A DNA stretch of 64,000 nt from Bradyrhizobium ottawaense (GTDB lineage Bacteria > Pseudomonadota > Alphaproteobacteria > Rhizobiales > Xanthobacteraceae), in NCBI RefSeq assembly GCF_900099825.1, contig NZ_LT629693.1, forward strand, positions 4,103,001 to 4,167,000, read 5' to 3'. Under the pieces are notes generated by a model that ran no database searches, was not told where the DNA came from, and saw only the letters and a program-made list of their open reading frames with translations. The position numbers and the translations under genes are program-made. Shown one piece after another: positions 1 through 9,041 of this stretch (its first letter is position 1; each line of letters begins with the position of its first letter).

Positions 1-1010
1 ACATGGACCATCAACTGCGAGGTCGAGTAGCCGTAGGAGTTGAAGCTCGAATCCTTGTCGCCGTCCGGATAGTACTTCGCCATGAACTCGAAATACTTCT
101 TCATGCCGGCGTCGTCCTTCCAGGTCGGATCGAGCGGATCCTTGCCGTAGTTGACGCTGATCACGCCCTTGGAAGCTTCCAGCCCCGCCGGCTTCATCAC
201 CGCGCCGACCGAGGTGGCGTTGATGTCGAGGATTTGCACCGGATGCCAGGCGAGTTCGGCGATCTTCTTGATCGCCTGCGCCGCCTGCTTCGGCGTCGTG
301 GCCGAGAAGAACAGGTCCGCGCCGCTGTCCTTGATCTTGAGGATCTGCGAATCGATGGTCGGGTCGGAGACTTCGTAGGAAGACTCGGCCACGATCATGC
401 CGGCCGCCTTGTCGCCGAGACCGGCCTTGATGCCGTTCAGGTAATCCTTACCGAGATCGTCGTTCTGGTAGAGGATGCCGATCTTGGCATTCGGATAGGT
501 CTTGATGATGTACTGGCCGTAGATGCGCCCCTCGACGAAGTAGTTCGGGTTGAAGCCCATCGTCCACGGGAAGTTCTTCGGGTCGGTGAACTTCGAGGCG
601 CCGGTGGCGGCGAACAGCTGCGGCACCTTCTTCGAGTTGAGGTACTTCTGGACCGCCGCGTTCGAGGGCGTGCCGAGGAGCTGGAAGGTGAGCAGCACTT
701 CGTCGCTCTCGACCAGCTTGCGCACCTGCTCGACCGCCTTCGGCGGCGAATAGGCGTCGTCATACTGGATCAGGTTGATCTTGCGGCCGTTCACGCCGCC
801 CTGATCGTTGATCATCTTCATATAGGCGGCCTGGGTCTTGCCGATGGTGGCATAGGCCGAGGCTGGTCCGGAGAATGGATTGGTCTGGCCGATCTTGATC
901 TCGGTGTCGGTCGCACCGGTATCGTATTTCTTCTGCGCGGAAGCCGCGGAGACCGACAGCGCCATCGCAAGCGCCGTGCCGGTGACCAGATGGAGAATAC
1001 CCTTCCTCAT
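1..1010 (-). CDS. LivK-like ABC transporter substrate-binding protein (3' part beyond left edge)
   Basis: The gene reads leftwards and runs off position 1, so the C-terminus is missing; about 336 codons are visible. It starts at the ATG at 1008-1010, behind a GAGG-type ribosome site. An N-terminal Sec signal ends near SASAQ, followed by a mature part starting KKYDTGATDTEIKIG, typical of type I periplasmic binding proteins for branched-chain amino acids or related amides. The downstream gene at 1337-2566 encodes a close paralogue with the same signal-junction motif and long identical stretches (for example NLIQYDDAYSPPK and KFTDPKNFPWTM). Permease and ATPase partners are not in the window; they may lie to the left. 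The ligand cannot be told from sequence. Confidence 0.9.
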   Translation of the reverse strand, partial: MRKGILHLVTGTALAMALSVSAASAQKKYDTGATDTEIKIGQTNPFSGPASAYATIGKTQAAYMKMINDQGGVNGRKINLIQYDDAYSPPKAVEQVRKLVESDEVLLTFQLLGTPSNAAVQKYLNSKKVPQLFAATGASKFTDPKNFPWTMGFNPNYFVEGRIYGQYIIKTYPNAKIGILYQNDDLGKDYLNGIKAGLGDKAAGMIVAESSYEVSDPTIDSQILKIKDSGADLFFSATTPKQAAQAIKKIAELAWHPVQILDINATSVGAVMKPAGLEASKGVISVNYGKDPLDPTWKDDAGMKKYFEFMAKYYPDGDKDSSFNSYGYSTSQLMVH

Positions 1011-1199
1011 ATCGCTTATTTCCTCATGTGTTGTGATTGTGCCGATGATCTCGTCCGGTTGTGGCCGGCTGCCATCGCTGCGCCGGATACTGGCGGAACC
1101 GATGCTGCAATGCAAGGTGGCGGCGTGCTGAAAAGTTGAACGATTTCAGGATGTCAGGGCCAGACTAAAGTCTGACCGGAGTGCGCCATCAAAGATGCC

Positions 1200-1305
1200 G
1201 TCATGCCCGGGCTTGTCCCGGCCATCCACGTCTTCCTTGGCTCGTCATGTCTCTTGCCTCGTCATGTCTAAAAACGTGGATGCCCGGGACAAGCCCGGGC
1301 ATGAC
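1200..1305. repeat. Palindromic intergenic repeat, family A copy 1
   Basis: This sits in the 326-base gap 1011-1336, which holds no gene. The left arm (about 1201-1231) and the right arm (about 1274-1305) are near-perfect inverted copies built on TGCCCGGGCTTGTCCCGG and ACGTGGATGCCCGGGAC. The same unit recurs at 57713-57802 and 60873-61028, so it is an interspersed element and not a gene-specific terminator. As RNA it would fold into a long hairpin and could stop transcription arriving from the right. Confidence 0.8.
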
Positions 1306-1336
1306 GAAAGTAAGTGACAAGAAGGCGCCCTGAGGA

Positions 1337-2566
1337 CTAACCCGCCGGACCTGCGTCCTCGAGGATCGGACCGAACAGTTCCCAGCGCTCGCCGTTGAAC
1401 TTCATCATCTGCAACTGCTTGTTGACGCGGTAATCGTCGGGTCCGGTGTTGATCTTCAGGCCAGGCAGAGCGAGGTCAAGCTCGACGTTCTTCAGCGAGG
1501 CTGCCTGCTTCATGATGTTCTCGCGGGTCAGGTCGTCGCCGCATTGCTTGAGGATCTGCACCAGAAGTTGGGCTGCCGAATAGCCGTAGGTATTGACCGT
1601 GTTCATCTTGTCGCCTTCAGGGAAATACTTCGTCATGAAGTCGAGGTATTTCTGCAGGCCAGGGTCGCCCTTCCAGGTCGGATCGGCCGGATCCTTGCCG
1701 TATTGGACGCTGATCACGCCCTTGGACGCTTCGAGACCGGCCGGTTGCAGCGTGGCGCTGACCGGGCTGGCGTTGATGTCGATGATGTGCACGGGATGCC
1801 AGTCGAGCTCATGGAGCTTGCGGATCGCCTGCGCCGCCTGCTTCGGCGTCGACGCGCTATAGAACAGGTCCGCGCCGGCGTCCTTGATCTTCAGCACCTG
1901 TGAGTCGATGGTGGGATCGGACACTTCGTAGGATGCTTCGGCCACGATCATTTTCGCAGCCTTGTCGCCAAGGCCGGCTTTCAGCCCGGCGATGTAGTCT
2001 TTGCCGAGATCGTCGTTCTGATAGAGGATGCCGATCTTGGCGTTCGGGTGCTCCTTCATAATGTACTTGCCGTAGATGCGACCCTCGACGAAGTAGTTGG
2101 GGTTGTAGGCCATGGTCCAGGGGAAGTTCTTCGGATCGGTGAACTTCGCCGCGCCGGTCGACGCCAACAGCTGCGGTATCTTCTTGGCGTTGAGATATTT
2201 CTGCACGGCTGAGTTCGCCGCGGTGCCGATGATCTGGAACGTCAACAGGACCTCATCGCCTTCCACGAGCTTGCGGATCTGCTCGACCGTCTTCGGCGGC
2301 GAATAGGCGTCGTCATACTGGATCAGGTTAACCTTGCGGCCGTTGATGCCGCCCTGTTCGTTGATCATCTTGAGGTAGGCAGCCTCTGTCTTGCCGATAT
2401 TGGCGTAGACCGAGTAGGCGCCCGAGAACGGAACGGTCTGGCCGATCTTGATTTCGGTATCGGTCGCGCCGGTGTCGTATTTCTTCTGCGCCTGGGCTGA
2501 TGATGCCGACAATGCCACCGCAACCGTGGCGCCTGCGACGACCAGACGGAAAAGTTCGTTTCGCAT
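1337..2566 (-). CDS. LivK-like ABC transporter substrate-binding protein
   Basis: A 409-residue periplasmic binding protein (Peripla_BP_6 / Leu-Ile-Val-binding type). A signal peptide with a hydrophobic stretch at about 9-24 ends at SAQAQ, and the mature N-terminus begins KKYDTGATDTEIK. The ATG follows GGGAGG at a good distance. It is a tandem paralogue of the partial gene at 1-1010; the two are separated by 326 bases carrying a palindromic repeat. In this family the protein captures an amino acid or small amide and delivers it to a LivHM/LivFG-type membrane complex. No such complex is encoded next to it here, so it may serve one encoded elsewhere. The specificity is unknown. Confidence 0.9.
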   Translation of the reverse strand: MRNELFRLVVAGATVAVALSASSAQAQKKYDTGATDTEIKIGQTVPFSGAYSVYANIGKTEAAYLKMINEQGGINGRKVNLIQYDDAYSPPKTVEQIRKLVEGDEVLLTFQIIGTAANSAVQKYLNAKKIPQLLASTGAAKFTDPKNFPWTMAYNPNYFVEGRIYGKYIMKEHPNAKIGILYQNDDLGKDYIAGLKAGLGDKAAKMIVAEASYEVSDPTIDSQVLKIKDAGADLFYSASTPKQAAQAIRKLHELDWHPVHIIDINASPVSATLQPAGLEASKGVISVQYGKDPADPTWKGDPGLQKYLDFMTKYFPEGDKMNTVNTYGYSAAQLLVQILKQCGDDLTRENIMKQAASLKNVELDLALPGLKINTGPDDYRVNKQLQMMKFNGERWELFGPILEDAGPAG

Positions 2567-2687
2567 TCGTTGCCTCCCTGTGTTTGCCGATGATCTCGCC
2601 GTGCAATTTCGTTGGATTGCCGGACGTCATCGTTACAGAGAGTGTGGTGCAACGGTTACGGCATTGCAAGGCAATGCCGTTAGCGCG

Positions 2688-3050
2688 CTACGCCAGCCAG
2701 AGCAGGATCAGTGCGAGTGCCGCAGGGGCCGCCTGCACATAAAGAATCCGGCGGCTGACGGTTGCAGCGCCATAAACCCCGGCGACGATCACGCACAGCA
2801 GAAAGAACGTCTTGATCTGGAACGCGAAGCCCGGATTGGAATGGAACAGGCCCCAGACCAGGCCGGCGGCGAGGAAGCCGTTGTAAAGCCCCTGATTGGC
2901 GGCCAGCACCGCCGATTCCGTCGCCTTTTCGATGGTGTTGCGAAACGTCTTCAGGCCGAGCGGCTTGGTCCAGAGAAACATCTCCAGCACCAGAAAGTAG
3001 ACATGCAGCGCCGCGACGATCGCGACCAGGATGTTGGCGACAAAGGTCAT
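2688..3050 (-). CDS. DUF1304 family membrane protein
   Basis: About 120 residues with four predicted membrane segments: an N-terminal one in MTFVANILVAIVAALHVYF, a central pair around GFLAAGLVWG and FFLLCVIVAGVYGA, and a C-terminal one in APAALALILLWL. The charged segment with LGLKTF and the N-Q-G-L-Y-N-G-F-L-A-A-G-L motif match the DUF1304 family of small integral membrane proteins of unknown function. The ATG at 3048-3050 is chosen because GGGGGA precedes it by about eight bases; a longer version from 3065 is possible. It stands alone on the minus strand, divergent from the thioesterase gene. Confidence 0.8.
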   Translation of the reverse strand: MTFVANILVAIVAALHVYFLVLEMFLWTKPLGLKTFRNTIEKATESAVLAANQGLYNGFLAAGLVWGLFHSNPGFAFQIKTFFLLCVIVAGVYGAATVSRRILYVQAAPAALALILLWLA

Positions 3051-3195
3051 GATGCGGTCCCCCAACCATTCTCGGAAATCGGGTGGACGCTAGCATGCGC
3101 GAAGTGAAAAGTGCGCACGCGCGCGGATATTTTCGCGGCAACCGATGAGCCATGCCCGGCCGATCGGTGGATCGCAGCAACAGGAAACGAAACAG

Positions 3196-3678
3196 ATGTC
3201 AGGCCGCACCACCCCCAGGACATACGGGACCGTCAGCGCCGACCGGAAGAAGGAAATGAGCGGCCTGGAATTCGTCCAGGGCCTCGCTGACGGAACACTG
3301 CCGCTCAATACGATCGCGCAAACCCTGGGCTATGATGTCACGGAAGCCGCGAACGGGCGCGTCGTCGTCACCGCGGAGCCCGGCGGCAATCATCTCAACC
3401 CGGCCGGCACCGTGCATGGCGGTTTAGCCGCCACACTGCTCGATAGCTGTATGGGCCTGGCCGTCCAGTCGACGCTTGAAAAGGGTGTCAGCCAGACCAC
3501 GCTGGAGTTCAAGATTTCGCTGGTGCGGCCGATTACATCCGAGACCGGAGAGATCCGGGCGGAAGGCGTCGTGTTGACCTCTGGCCGACGGGTCGGTACC
3601 GCCGAAGGGCGAATCACCGATCGCAACGGGCGGCTGCTTGCCCATGGCACGACGACGTGCCTGATTTTTCCAAGCTGA
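3196..3678 (+). CDS. PaaI-family hotdog thioesterase
   Basis: A 160-residue single hotdog-fold protein. The family signature is clear: NHLNPAGTVHGGLAATLLDS, with the HGG turn and the following aspartate typical of PaaI/YbaW-type acyl-CoA thioesterases, followed by the strands TTLEFKISLVRPI and GRRVGTAEGRITD. It probably hydrolyses aryl- or acyl-CoA esters in the cytosol, but the substrate is not evident. The ATG at 3196 follows AGGAAACG and is preferred over an in-frame ATG at 3145 that lacks a ribosome site. The next gene, a DNA-repair methyltransferase, follows on the same strand. Confidence 0.85.
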   Translation: MSGRTTPRTYGTVSADRKKEMSGLEFVQGLADGTLPLNTIAQTLGYDVTEAANGRVVVTAEPGGNHLNPAGTVHGGLAATLLDSCMGLAVQSTLEKGVSQTTLEFKISLVRPITSETGEIRAEGVVLTSGRRVGTAEGRITDRNGRLLAHGTTTCLIFPS

Positions 3679-3738
3679 TCTGGTCGCCATGCGTGCAAGC
3701 CGCGAGACATGCCGCCAGCAATCGGGGATGATCGCCTG

Positions 3739-4269
3739 ATGAATATGGATCGCGCCAGGCTGCCTGAAACATTTGGCCTCGATCGGCTGGAAACGCCGAT
3801 CGGCGTGGCGCTGCTGGTCAGCGACGATGACGGCGTGCTGCGCGCGCTGGACTGGGAGGATTACGAGCCGCGCATGAAGGAGTTGCTGCGGCTGCAATAT
3901 GGCGCGGTGATCCTGAAAGAGGCGAGGGCGCCGCGCGATCTCAGGACGGCGCTGGCGGGCTATTTCAAGGGCGACCTCGAGCGCCTGCGGCAGATCAAGT
4001 GGCGCGTCGCCGGCACGCGGTTTCAGCAGAAGGTCTGGAAAGCGCTGCCGAAGATTGCGGCGGGCACCACGATGAGCTACGGCGCATTGGCGGCGAAGAT
4101 CGGCCTGCCCAAAGCCGTCCGCGCCGTCGGCCACGCCAACGGCTCCAATCCGATCAGCGTGGTCGTGCCCTGTCACCGCCTGATCGGCGCCAACGGTTCG
4201 CTGATCAAATATGGCGGCGGACTGGAACGGAAGCGCTGGCTGCTGCAGCATGAGGGCGTGGAGGTTTGA
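3739..4269 (+). CDS. ogt: Methylated-DNA--protein-cysteine S-methyltransferase
   Basis: About 177 residues; the family is usually 160-190. It removes O6-alkyl groups from guanine by irreversible transfer to its own cysteine. The active-site segment VVPCHRLIGANGSLIKYGGG is complete, and the helix-turn-helix region around GTTMSYGALAAKIGLPKAVRAVG is intact. The N-terminal part is the variable domain of Ogt/AdaB proteins. The start at 3739 is chosen because GGGGAT lies about ten bases upstream; an in-frame ATG at 3709 would add ten residues. A strong hairpin follows the stop. Expression control is not visible. Confidence 0.9.
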   Translation: MNMDRARLPETFGLDRLETPIGVALLVSDDDGVLRALDWEDYEPRMKELLRLQYGAVILKEARAPRDLRTALAGYFKGDLERLRQIKWRVAGTRFQQKVWKALPKIAAGTTMSYGALAAKIGLPKAVRAVGHANGSNPISVVVPCHRLIGANGSLIKYGGGLERKRWLLQHEGVEV

Positions 4270-4317
4270 ACTCGTCATTCCGGGCTCGCGCTGCGCGCGC
4301 CCCGGAATGACGAGTTC
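4269..4317. repeat. Inverted-repeat hairpin, family C copy 1
   Basis: Arms of about 16 bases (AACTCGTCATTCCGGG and its complement) enclose a GC-rich centre, starting at the last base of the ogt stop codon. The core CGTCATTCCGGG...CCCCGGAATGACG recurs at 16544-16626, so this is a dispersed element. It lies between convergent genes and could end transcription from both sides, though no T-run follows. Confidence 0.75.
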
Positions 4318-4342
4318 AGAGAGAAGCGGGCAAAAGCCTCGA

Positions 4343-4705
4343 TTACCCGAACAGCCAGGACCTGGGATTGGCGATCAGCTTGTGCTCGTTGACCGATGTG
4401 ATGCCCTTGACGATACGTATCAGCGACCACACGAACCACCAGGCTAGAATGGGGATGCCGATAAGGACGACGCTGAGCAGAATGCCGATCGTGATGTACA
4501 GAAATCCAATCCAGAAGGTCCGGATCTGGAACTGGTAGTGCGACCGTAGCACCGGGTCAGCATCTTCGACCTTCACGTACGCGATGACGACGCCAGCCAG
4601 CGCCGGAATCACGAAAAAATATCCGGCGCCGTACAGCAGGTAGATAATGAGAGCGAGGCTATCGTCGGAGACGATGGGTCGCTGTGTCTGGGAAACAAGT
4701 GCCAT
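4343..4705 (-). CDS. DUF4870-type small membrane protein
   Basis: About 120 residues from the ATG at 4703-4705, which follows GGAGG at a normal distance; a longer reading to 4780 exists but has no ribosome site. Three hydrophobic spans are visible, around LALIIYLLYGAGYFF, FWIGFLYITIGILLSVVLIGIPI and AWWFVWSLIRIVKG. The charged loop HYQFQIRTFWIG followed by a C-terminal RIVKGI is characteristic of DUF4870/TM2-like proteins of unknown role. It converges with ogt and shares the downstream hairpin. Function is unknown. Confidence 0.75.
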   Translation of the reverse strand: MALVSQTQRPIVSDDSLALIIYLLYGAGYFFVIPALAGVVIAYVKVEDADPVLRSHYQFQIRTFWIGFLYITIGILLSVVLIGIPILAWWFVWSLIRIVKGITSVNEHKLIANPRSWLFG

Positions 4706-4865
4706 GCCCGCCTCCATTGCGACGGGAATCGTCGGCTCTGCGAACGCCCATTGGTCGTTCCGGCCACGTCCCGGGTTCAACAGACCGACACCTACGAAGG
4801 TTCAGACGCCGCTTCCGTGAGGGGGATCACGATGCGCCCGGCCGTGTATCGACCGGGCCGCGGGC

Positions 4866-7658
4866 TCATGCCGCGGCGACGTTGTCTTCGCTGGCCAGCA
4901 GATGGATCAGCGCGCTCTTGATCGCGGCCTGGCGGGTCGGCGCGTTGATCTGGGCGCCGAGCAGGTCAGTGACATAGAAGACGTCGCGGGCGCGTTCGCC
5001 GAAGGTCGAGACATGGGCGGAGGCGATGTTGAGGTTGAGCTTCGAGATCGCCGTCGTCAGCTGATACAGCAAACCGGGGCGGTCGAGGCCGGAGACCTCG
5101 ATCACGGTGTAGCGGTCCGACCACTGGTTGTTGATGGTGACTTCCGGTTCCACCACGAACGGTCGGACCTTGCCGCGGCCGGCGGCCTTGCGCGCCACCA
5201 CCTCGGGCAGCCGCAATTTGCCTTCCAGCACCTGCTCGATCATCTCGCCAATGCGGGTGGCGCGGCGGCCCTCGTCCTCGTCGCGGTCGTATTCCCGTGA
5301 GATCGCGATGGTGTCGAGCGCGCGGCCGTCGGTGGTGGTGTAGATCTGGGCGTCGACGATGTTGGCGCCGGCCGACGCACAGGCGCCGGCGATGATCGAC
5401 AGCAGCCAGGGATGGTCGGTGGCGAGGATCGTCAGTTCGGTGACGCCGCGCGCCTCGTCGAAGCCGACATTGATCGCGAGCTTGTGGCCGGCCTGTTCGC
5501 TGGCCCGCAGGAAGCGCGCATGGCGGATCTTGCGCGGCAGTTCGACCTTGAGCCAATAGGCCGGATACTGCCGGGCGATATAGGCGTTGAGTTCCGCTTC
5601 CGGCCATTCGGTGAAGGCGGCGCGGAATTCGGATTGCGCCACCGCGATGCGCTGGGCGCGGTTGACTTCCGAGAAGCCGCCGGTCAGCACCGGTTCGGTC
5701 TCGTAATACAGCGTGCGCAGCAATTGCGCCTTCCAGCCGTTCCACACGCCGGGGCCGACGCCGCGGATATCGGCGGTGGTGAGAATGGTCAAGAGCTTCA
5801 TCTGCTCGACCGACTGCACCACGGCGGCGAAATTCTCGATCGTCTTGCGGTCGGAGAGGTCGCGCGACTGCGCCACCGTGGACATCGTCAGATGCTGTTC
5901 GATCAGCCACGCGATCAATTCGGTATCGGCGGTGTTGAAGCCGAGCCGCGGGCACAGCCGCCGTGCCACCTTGGCGCCGGCGATCGAGTGATCCTCGGGC
6001 CGGCCCTTGGCGATGTCGTGCAGCAGCGTGGTGATGTAGATCACCGCGCGATGCTCGGGACGGATTTTCCGGAACAGGTCGCTGGCGACGGTGAACTCGT
6101 CGTTGCCGCCGCGTTCGATCTCCTGCAGGAAGCCGACGCAGCGCAACAGATGCTCGTCCACCGTATAGTGGTGGTACATGTTGAACTGCATCATCGATAC
6201 GATCTTGCCGAAGGCGCGAATGAAATGACCGAGCACGCCGGTCTCGTTCATTCGCCGCAGCACGATCTCGGCGTTGTCAGAGGTCAGGATCTCCATGAAC
6301 AACCGGTTGGCTTCCGGATTTTCCCGTAGCTGGGTGTTGATCAGCTTCAGCGAGCGCGTCACCGTGCGCATCGCATCGGGATGGAAGGCGAGGTTGTTCT
6401 TCTGCGCCAGCCGGAAGATCCGGATCAGGTTGACCGGGTCGTGCTTGAAGATGTCGGGCGTGACGAGATTGATGCGGTTGTTGTCGATGATGAAGTCGTC
6501 GCTGTCGGGCACCCGCCGCCGCGTCGCGCCGCCCGGCCGCAACCGCGCCACCACCCGGCTCAGCACCGGCGCCGGCTTGGCCTGCTCCTCTTCGAGTTTG
6601 GCGCAGAGGATCGCGGTCAGGTCGCCGACGTCCTTGGCGATCAGGAAGTAGTGCTTCATGAAGCGTTCGACATCCTGCATGCCGGGATGCGAGGTATAGC
6701 CGAGCCGGACCGCGATCTCGCGCTGCATGTCGAACGACAGCCGCTCTTCGGCGCGGCCGGACACGAAATGCAGATTGCAGCGCACCGACCAGAGGAAGTC
6801 GGCGCAGCGCCGGAAGGTGCGGTATTCCTGCGCGTCGAACACGCCGCGTTCGACCAACTCGTCGGTCTCGCGCACGCGGTAGACATATTTCGCGATCCAG
6901 AACAGCGTGTGCAGGTCGCGCAACCCGCCCTTGCCGTCCTTGACGTTGGGTTCGACCAGATAGCGCGATTGCCCGCCGCGGCGGTGCCGCTCCTCGCGTT
7001 CGGCGAGTTTTGCGGTGACGAATTCGGCCGCCGTGCCCTGCACCACTTCCTTGTCGAAGCGCGCGACCAGCTCGTCATACAGCGGCTGGTCGCCGGTCAG
7101 GAACCGGGTCTCGAGGATCGCGGTGCGGATCGTCATGTCGCCGCGCGCCTGCCGGATCGATTCGTCGACCGAGCGCGTGGCGTGGCCGACCTTCAGTCCC
7201 ATGTCCCAAAGGCAATAGAGAATGGCTTCCGCGACCTGCTCGCCCCAGGCGGTCTGCTTGTAGGGCAGGATGAACAACAGATCGATGTCGGATTCCGGCG
7301 CCATCAGGCCGCGGCCGTAACCGCCGGTCGCCACGACAGCCATGCGTTCGGCGCCGGACGGGATATGCGAGCGATAGAGATGACGCGTCGCCGCGGCATA
7401 GAGGATGCGGATGATTTCATCCTGCATGAAGCAGAGCCGTTCGGCGCAGCGGCGGCCGTGACGGTCCGTCAGCAGCACGGCCTGCGCGGTGGCGCGCGCG
7501 ACGATCATTTCGCCTTTCAGCAATTGCGCCAGCGCCGAGCGAAACACGTCCTCGCGGCCGGCATGCTTTTCGGCGAGGGCATCGACCGCCGCGGTGATCC
7601 GCGCGGTATCGAAACGTTCATCCGCCTCAGGGCGGGCCTCTGTCACGACGCTGTCCAT
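4866..7658 (-). CDS. glnD: Bifunctional [protein-PII] uridylyltransferase/uridylyl-removing enzyme
   Basis: A 930-residue protein of full family length. The domains in order are: an N-terminal nucleotidyltransferase with GGYGRG and the acidic DIDLLF motif (about 110-125); the central GlnD region; an HD phosphohydrolase with LLHDIAKGRPEDHS (about residue 515-530) for deuridylylation; and two C-terminal ACT domains (about 730-800 and 845-920, the last with EVSGLDRPGLLYQLT) that sense glutamine. It uridylylates PII (GlnB/GlnK) under nitrogen limitation and reverses this under sufficiency. It is a single-gene unit on the minus strand, followed by the convergent neighbourhood of ogt. All key motifs look intact. 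Confidence 0.97.
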   Translation of the reverse strand: MDSVVTEARPEADERFDTARITAAVDALAEKHAGREDVFRSALAQLLKGEMIVARATAQAVLLTDRHGRRCAERLCFMQDEIIRILYAAATRHLYRSHIPSGAERMAVVATGGYGRGLMAPESDIDLLFILPYKQTAWGEQVAEAILYCLWDMGLKVGHATRSVDESIRQARGDMTIRTAILETRFLTGDQPLYDELVARFDKEVVQGTAAEFVTAKLAEREERHRRGGQSRYLVEPNVKDGKGGLRDLHTLFWIAKYVYRVRETDELVERGVFDAQEYRTFRRCADFLWSVRCNLHFVSGRAEERLSFDMQREIAVRLGYTSHPGMQDVERFMKHYFLIAKDVGDLTAILCAKLEEEQAKPAPVLSRVVARLRPGGATRRRVPDSDDFIIDNNRINLVTPDIFKHDPVNLIRIFRLAQKNNLAFHPDAMRTVTRSLKLINTQLRENPEANRLFMEILTSDNAEIVLRRMNETGVLGHFIRAFGKIVSMMQFNMYHHYTVDEHLLRCVGFLQEIERGGNDEFTVASDLFRKIRPEHRAVIYITTLLHDIAKGRPEDHSIAGAKVARRLCPRLGFNTADTELIAWLIEQHLTMSTVAQSRDLSDRKTIENFAAVVQSVEQMKLLTILTTADIRGVGPGVWNGWKAQLLRTLYYETEPVLTGGFSEVNRAQRIAVAQSEFRAAFTEWPEAELNAYIARQYPAYWLKVELPRKIRHARFLRASEQAGHKLAINVGFDEARGVTELTILATDHPWLLSIIAGACASAGANIVDAQIYTTTDGRALDTIAISREYDRDEDEGRRATRIGEMIEQVLEGKLRLPEVVARKAAGRGKVRPFVVEPEVTINNQWSDRYTVIEVSGLDRPGLLYQLTTAISKLNLNIASAHVSTFGERARDVFYVTDLLGAQINAPTRQAAIKSALIHLLASEDNVAAA

Positions 7659-7854
7659 GCCCTAACCCGATATCGGACGGCGCCGACGCTGTCACTGATG
7701 ATTGTAAGGCCGCAGCAATTCTATGCTGGATTCCGCTTGCTTTCGACTGAGTTGTGCTCGCGAGCCTAGATTGGCGGCATGTATTTTCTCGTTGACCTCA
7801 GGGATTAACTCATTGAAATAACGAGATGTTTTTAAGGTGAGGGGAGGTCGGACC

Positions 7855-8829
7855 ATGTCTGGATTTACACGGCGCGCGATGGCTGCGGTGATCGCGGTTT
7901 CGGCCTTGCTGCCGGGAGCTGCCTTCGCGGCCGACGCACTCAAGGAAATTCACATCGACTGGGCGACCTACAACCCGGTGTCGATGATCCTCAAGCAAAA
8001 GGGATTGCTGGAGAAGGAATTCGCGAAAGACGGCATCAGCGTCGTCTGGGTGCAGTCGGCCGGTTCCAACAAGGCGCTTGAATTCCTCAACGCCGGCTCG
8101 ATCGATTTCGGTTCCACCGCGGGCTCGGCGGCGCTGGTTGCCAGGATCAACGGCAACCCGATCAAGTCGATCTATGTCTATTCGCGTCCCGAATGGACCG
8201 CGCTGGTGACATCAAAGGATTCAAAGATCGCCTCGGTCGCGGATCTCAAGGGCAAGCGCGTCGCGGTGACGCGCGGCACCGATCCGCACATCTTCCTGGT
8301 GCGCGCGCTGCTCGGCGCCGGACTGACCGAAAAGGACATCACGCCGGTGCTGCTGCAGCACGCCGACGGCAAGACCGCGCTGATCCGCGGCGACGTCGAC
8401 GCCTGGGCCGGTCTCGACCCGATGATGGCGCAGGCCGAGGTCGAGGACGGCGCCAAACTGTTTTACCGCAAGGCCGACGCCAATACCTGGGGCATCCTCA
8501 ATGTGCGCGAGCAGTTTTTGAAGGACTATCCGGACGTGGTCCGCCGCGTGCTCGCGGTGTACGAGGAAGCCCGCAAATATTCGCTGGCCAATTACGACGA
8601 CCTGAAGAAGACCTTCATCGCCGTCACCAAGCTGCCGGAGACCGTGGTCGACAAGCAGCTCAAGGAACGCACCGAGCTGACCCACAGCCGCATCGGCAGC
8701 TCCCAGCGCGAGTCCATCCTCGCCGCCGGTGTCGCCCTGCAGCAGGCCGGCGTCATCGACGCCAAGGTCGACGTCAAGGCGACGCTCGACGCGTTGATTG
8801 ACGATCAGGTTCCGCTGCCGACGAACTAA
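7855..8829 (+). CDS. SsuA/NrtA-type ABC transporter substrate-binding protein (aliphatic sulfonate family)
   Basis: A 325-residue periplasmic protein. The ATG at 7855 follows AGGGGAGG; an in-frame GTG at 7837 is less likely because it lies before that site. The signal peptide runs to AAFAADALKEIH. The mature protein has the family features DWATYNPVSMILKQKG near the start, FLNAGSIDFGSTAGSAAL and LKGKRVAVTRGTDPHIFL. It belongs to the SsuA/TauA/NrtA group that binds alkanesulfonates, taurine, nitrate or similar anions. Permease and ATPase genes follow, but a 167-base palindromic repeat separates it from them, which is unusual for an operon. The exact ligand is unproven. Confidence 0.9.
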   Translation: MSGFTRRAMAAVIAVSALLPGAAFAADALKEIHIDWATYNPVSMILKQKGLLEKEFAKDGISVVWVQSAGSNKALEFLNAGSIDFGSTAGSAALVARINGNPIKSIYVYSRPEWTALVTSKDSKIASVADLKGKRVAVTRGTDPHIFLVRALLGAGLTEKDITPVLLQHADGKTALIRGDVDAWAGLDPMMAQAEVEDGAKLFYRKADANTWGILNVREQFLKDYPDVVRRVLAVYEEARKYSLANYDDLKKTFIAVTKLPETVVDKQLKERTELTHSRIGSSQRESILAAGVALQQAGVIDAKVDVKATLDALIDDQVPLPTN

Positions 8830-8836
8830 GTTTCTT

Positions 8837-9003
8837 TACCCTCCCCTGGAGGGGGAGGGTCGACGCTCATGAAATGAGCGGCGGGGTGGGGTGAAGGTCT
8901 CTCCTCGCGAACGGTATCCAAGTTGATAGACCGTCACCCCACCCCGTCTCACATTTCGCTGCGCTCCATGTGAGCTTACCCTCCCCCTCCAGGGGAGGGT
9001 AAG
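8837..9003. repeat. Intergenic inverted-repeat element, family B copy 1
   Basis: A left arm starting ACCCTCCCCTGGAGGGGGAG and a right arm with the complementary CCCTCCCCCTCCAGGGGAGG flank an inner inverted pair (GCGGGGTGGGGTGAAGG... and CACCCCACCCCG). The same composite unit occurs in the same orientation at 11260-11447. This copy lies between the binding-protein gene and the permease gene of one ABC system. Confidence 0.85.
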
Positions 9004-9041
9004 CGCCCATCTTGCAATCCCCTTCGAGAAGCGTTCTTGCT

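Noticed and set aside
3..1139. Long plus-strand open frame of 378 codons at the left edge
   Set aside because: It is the antisense shadow of the LivK-like gene on the minus strand; its translation is Arg/Val/Leu-rich without any domain, while the minus-strand reading is a clear binding protein.
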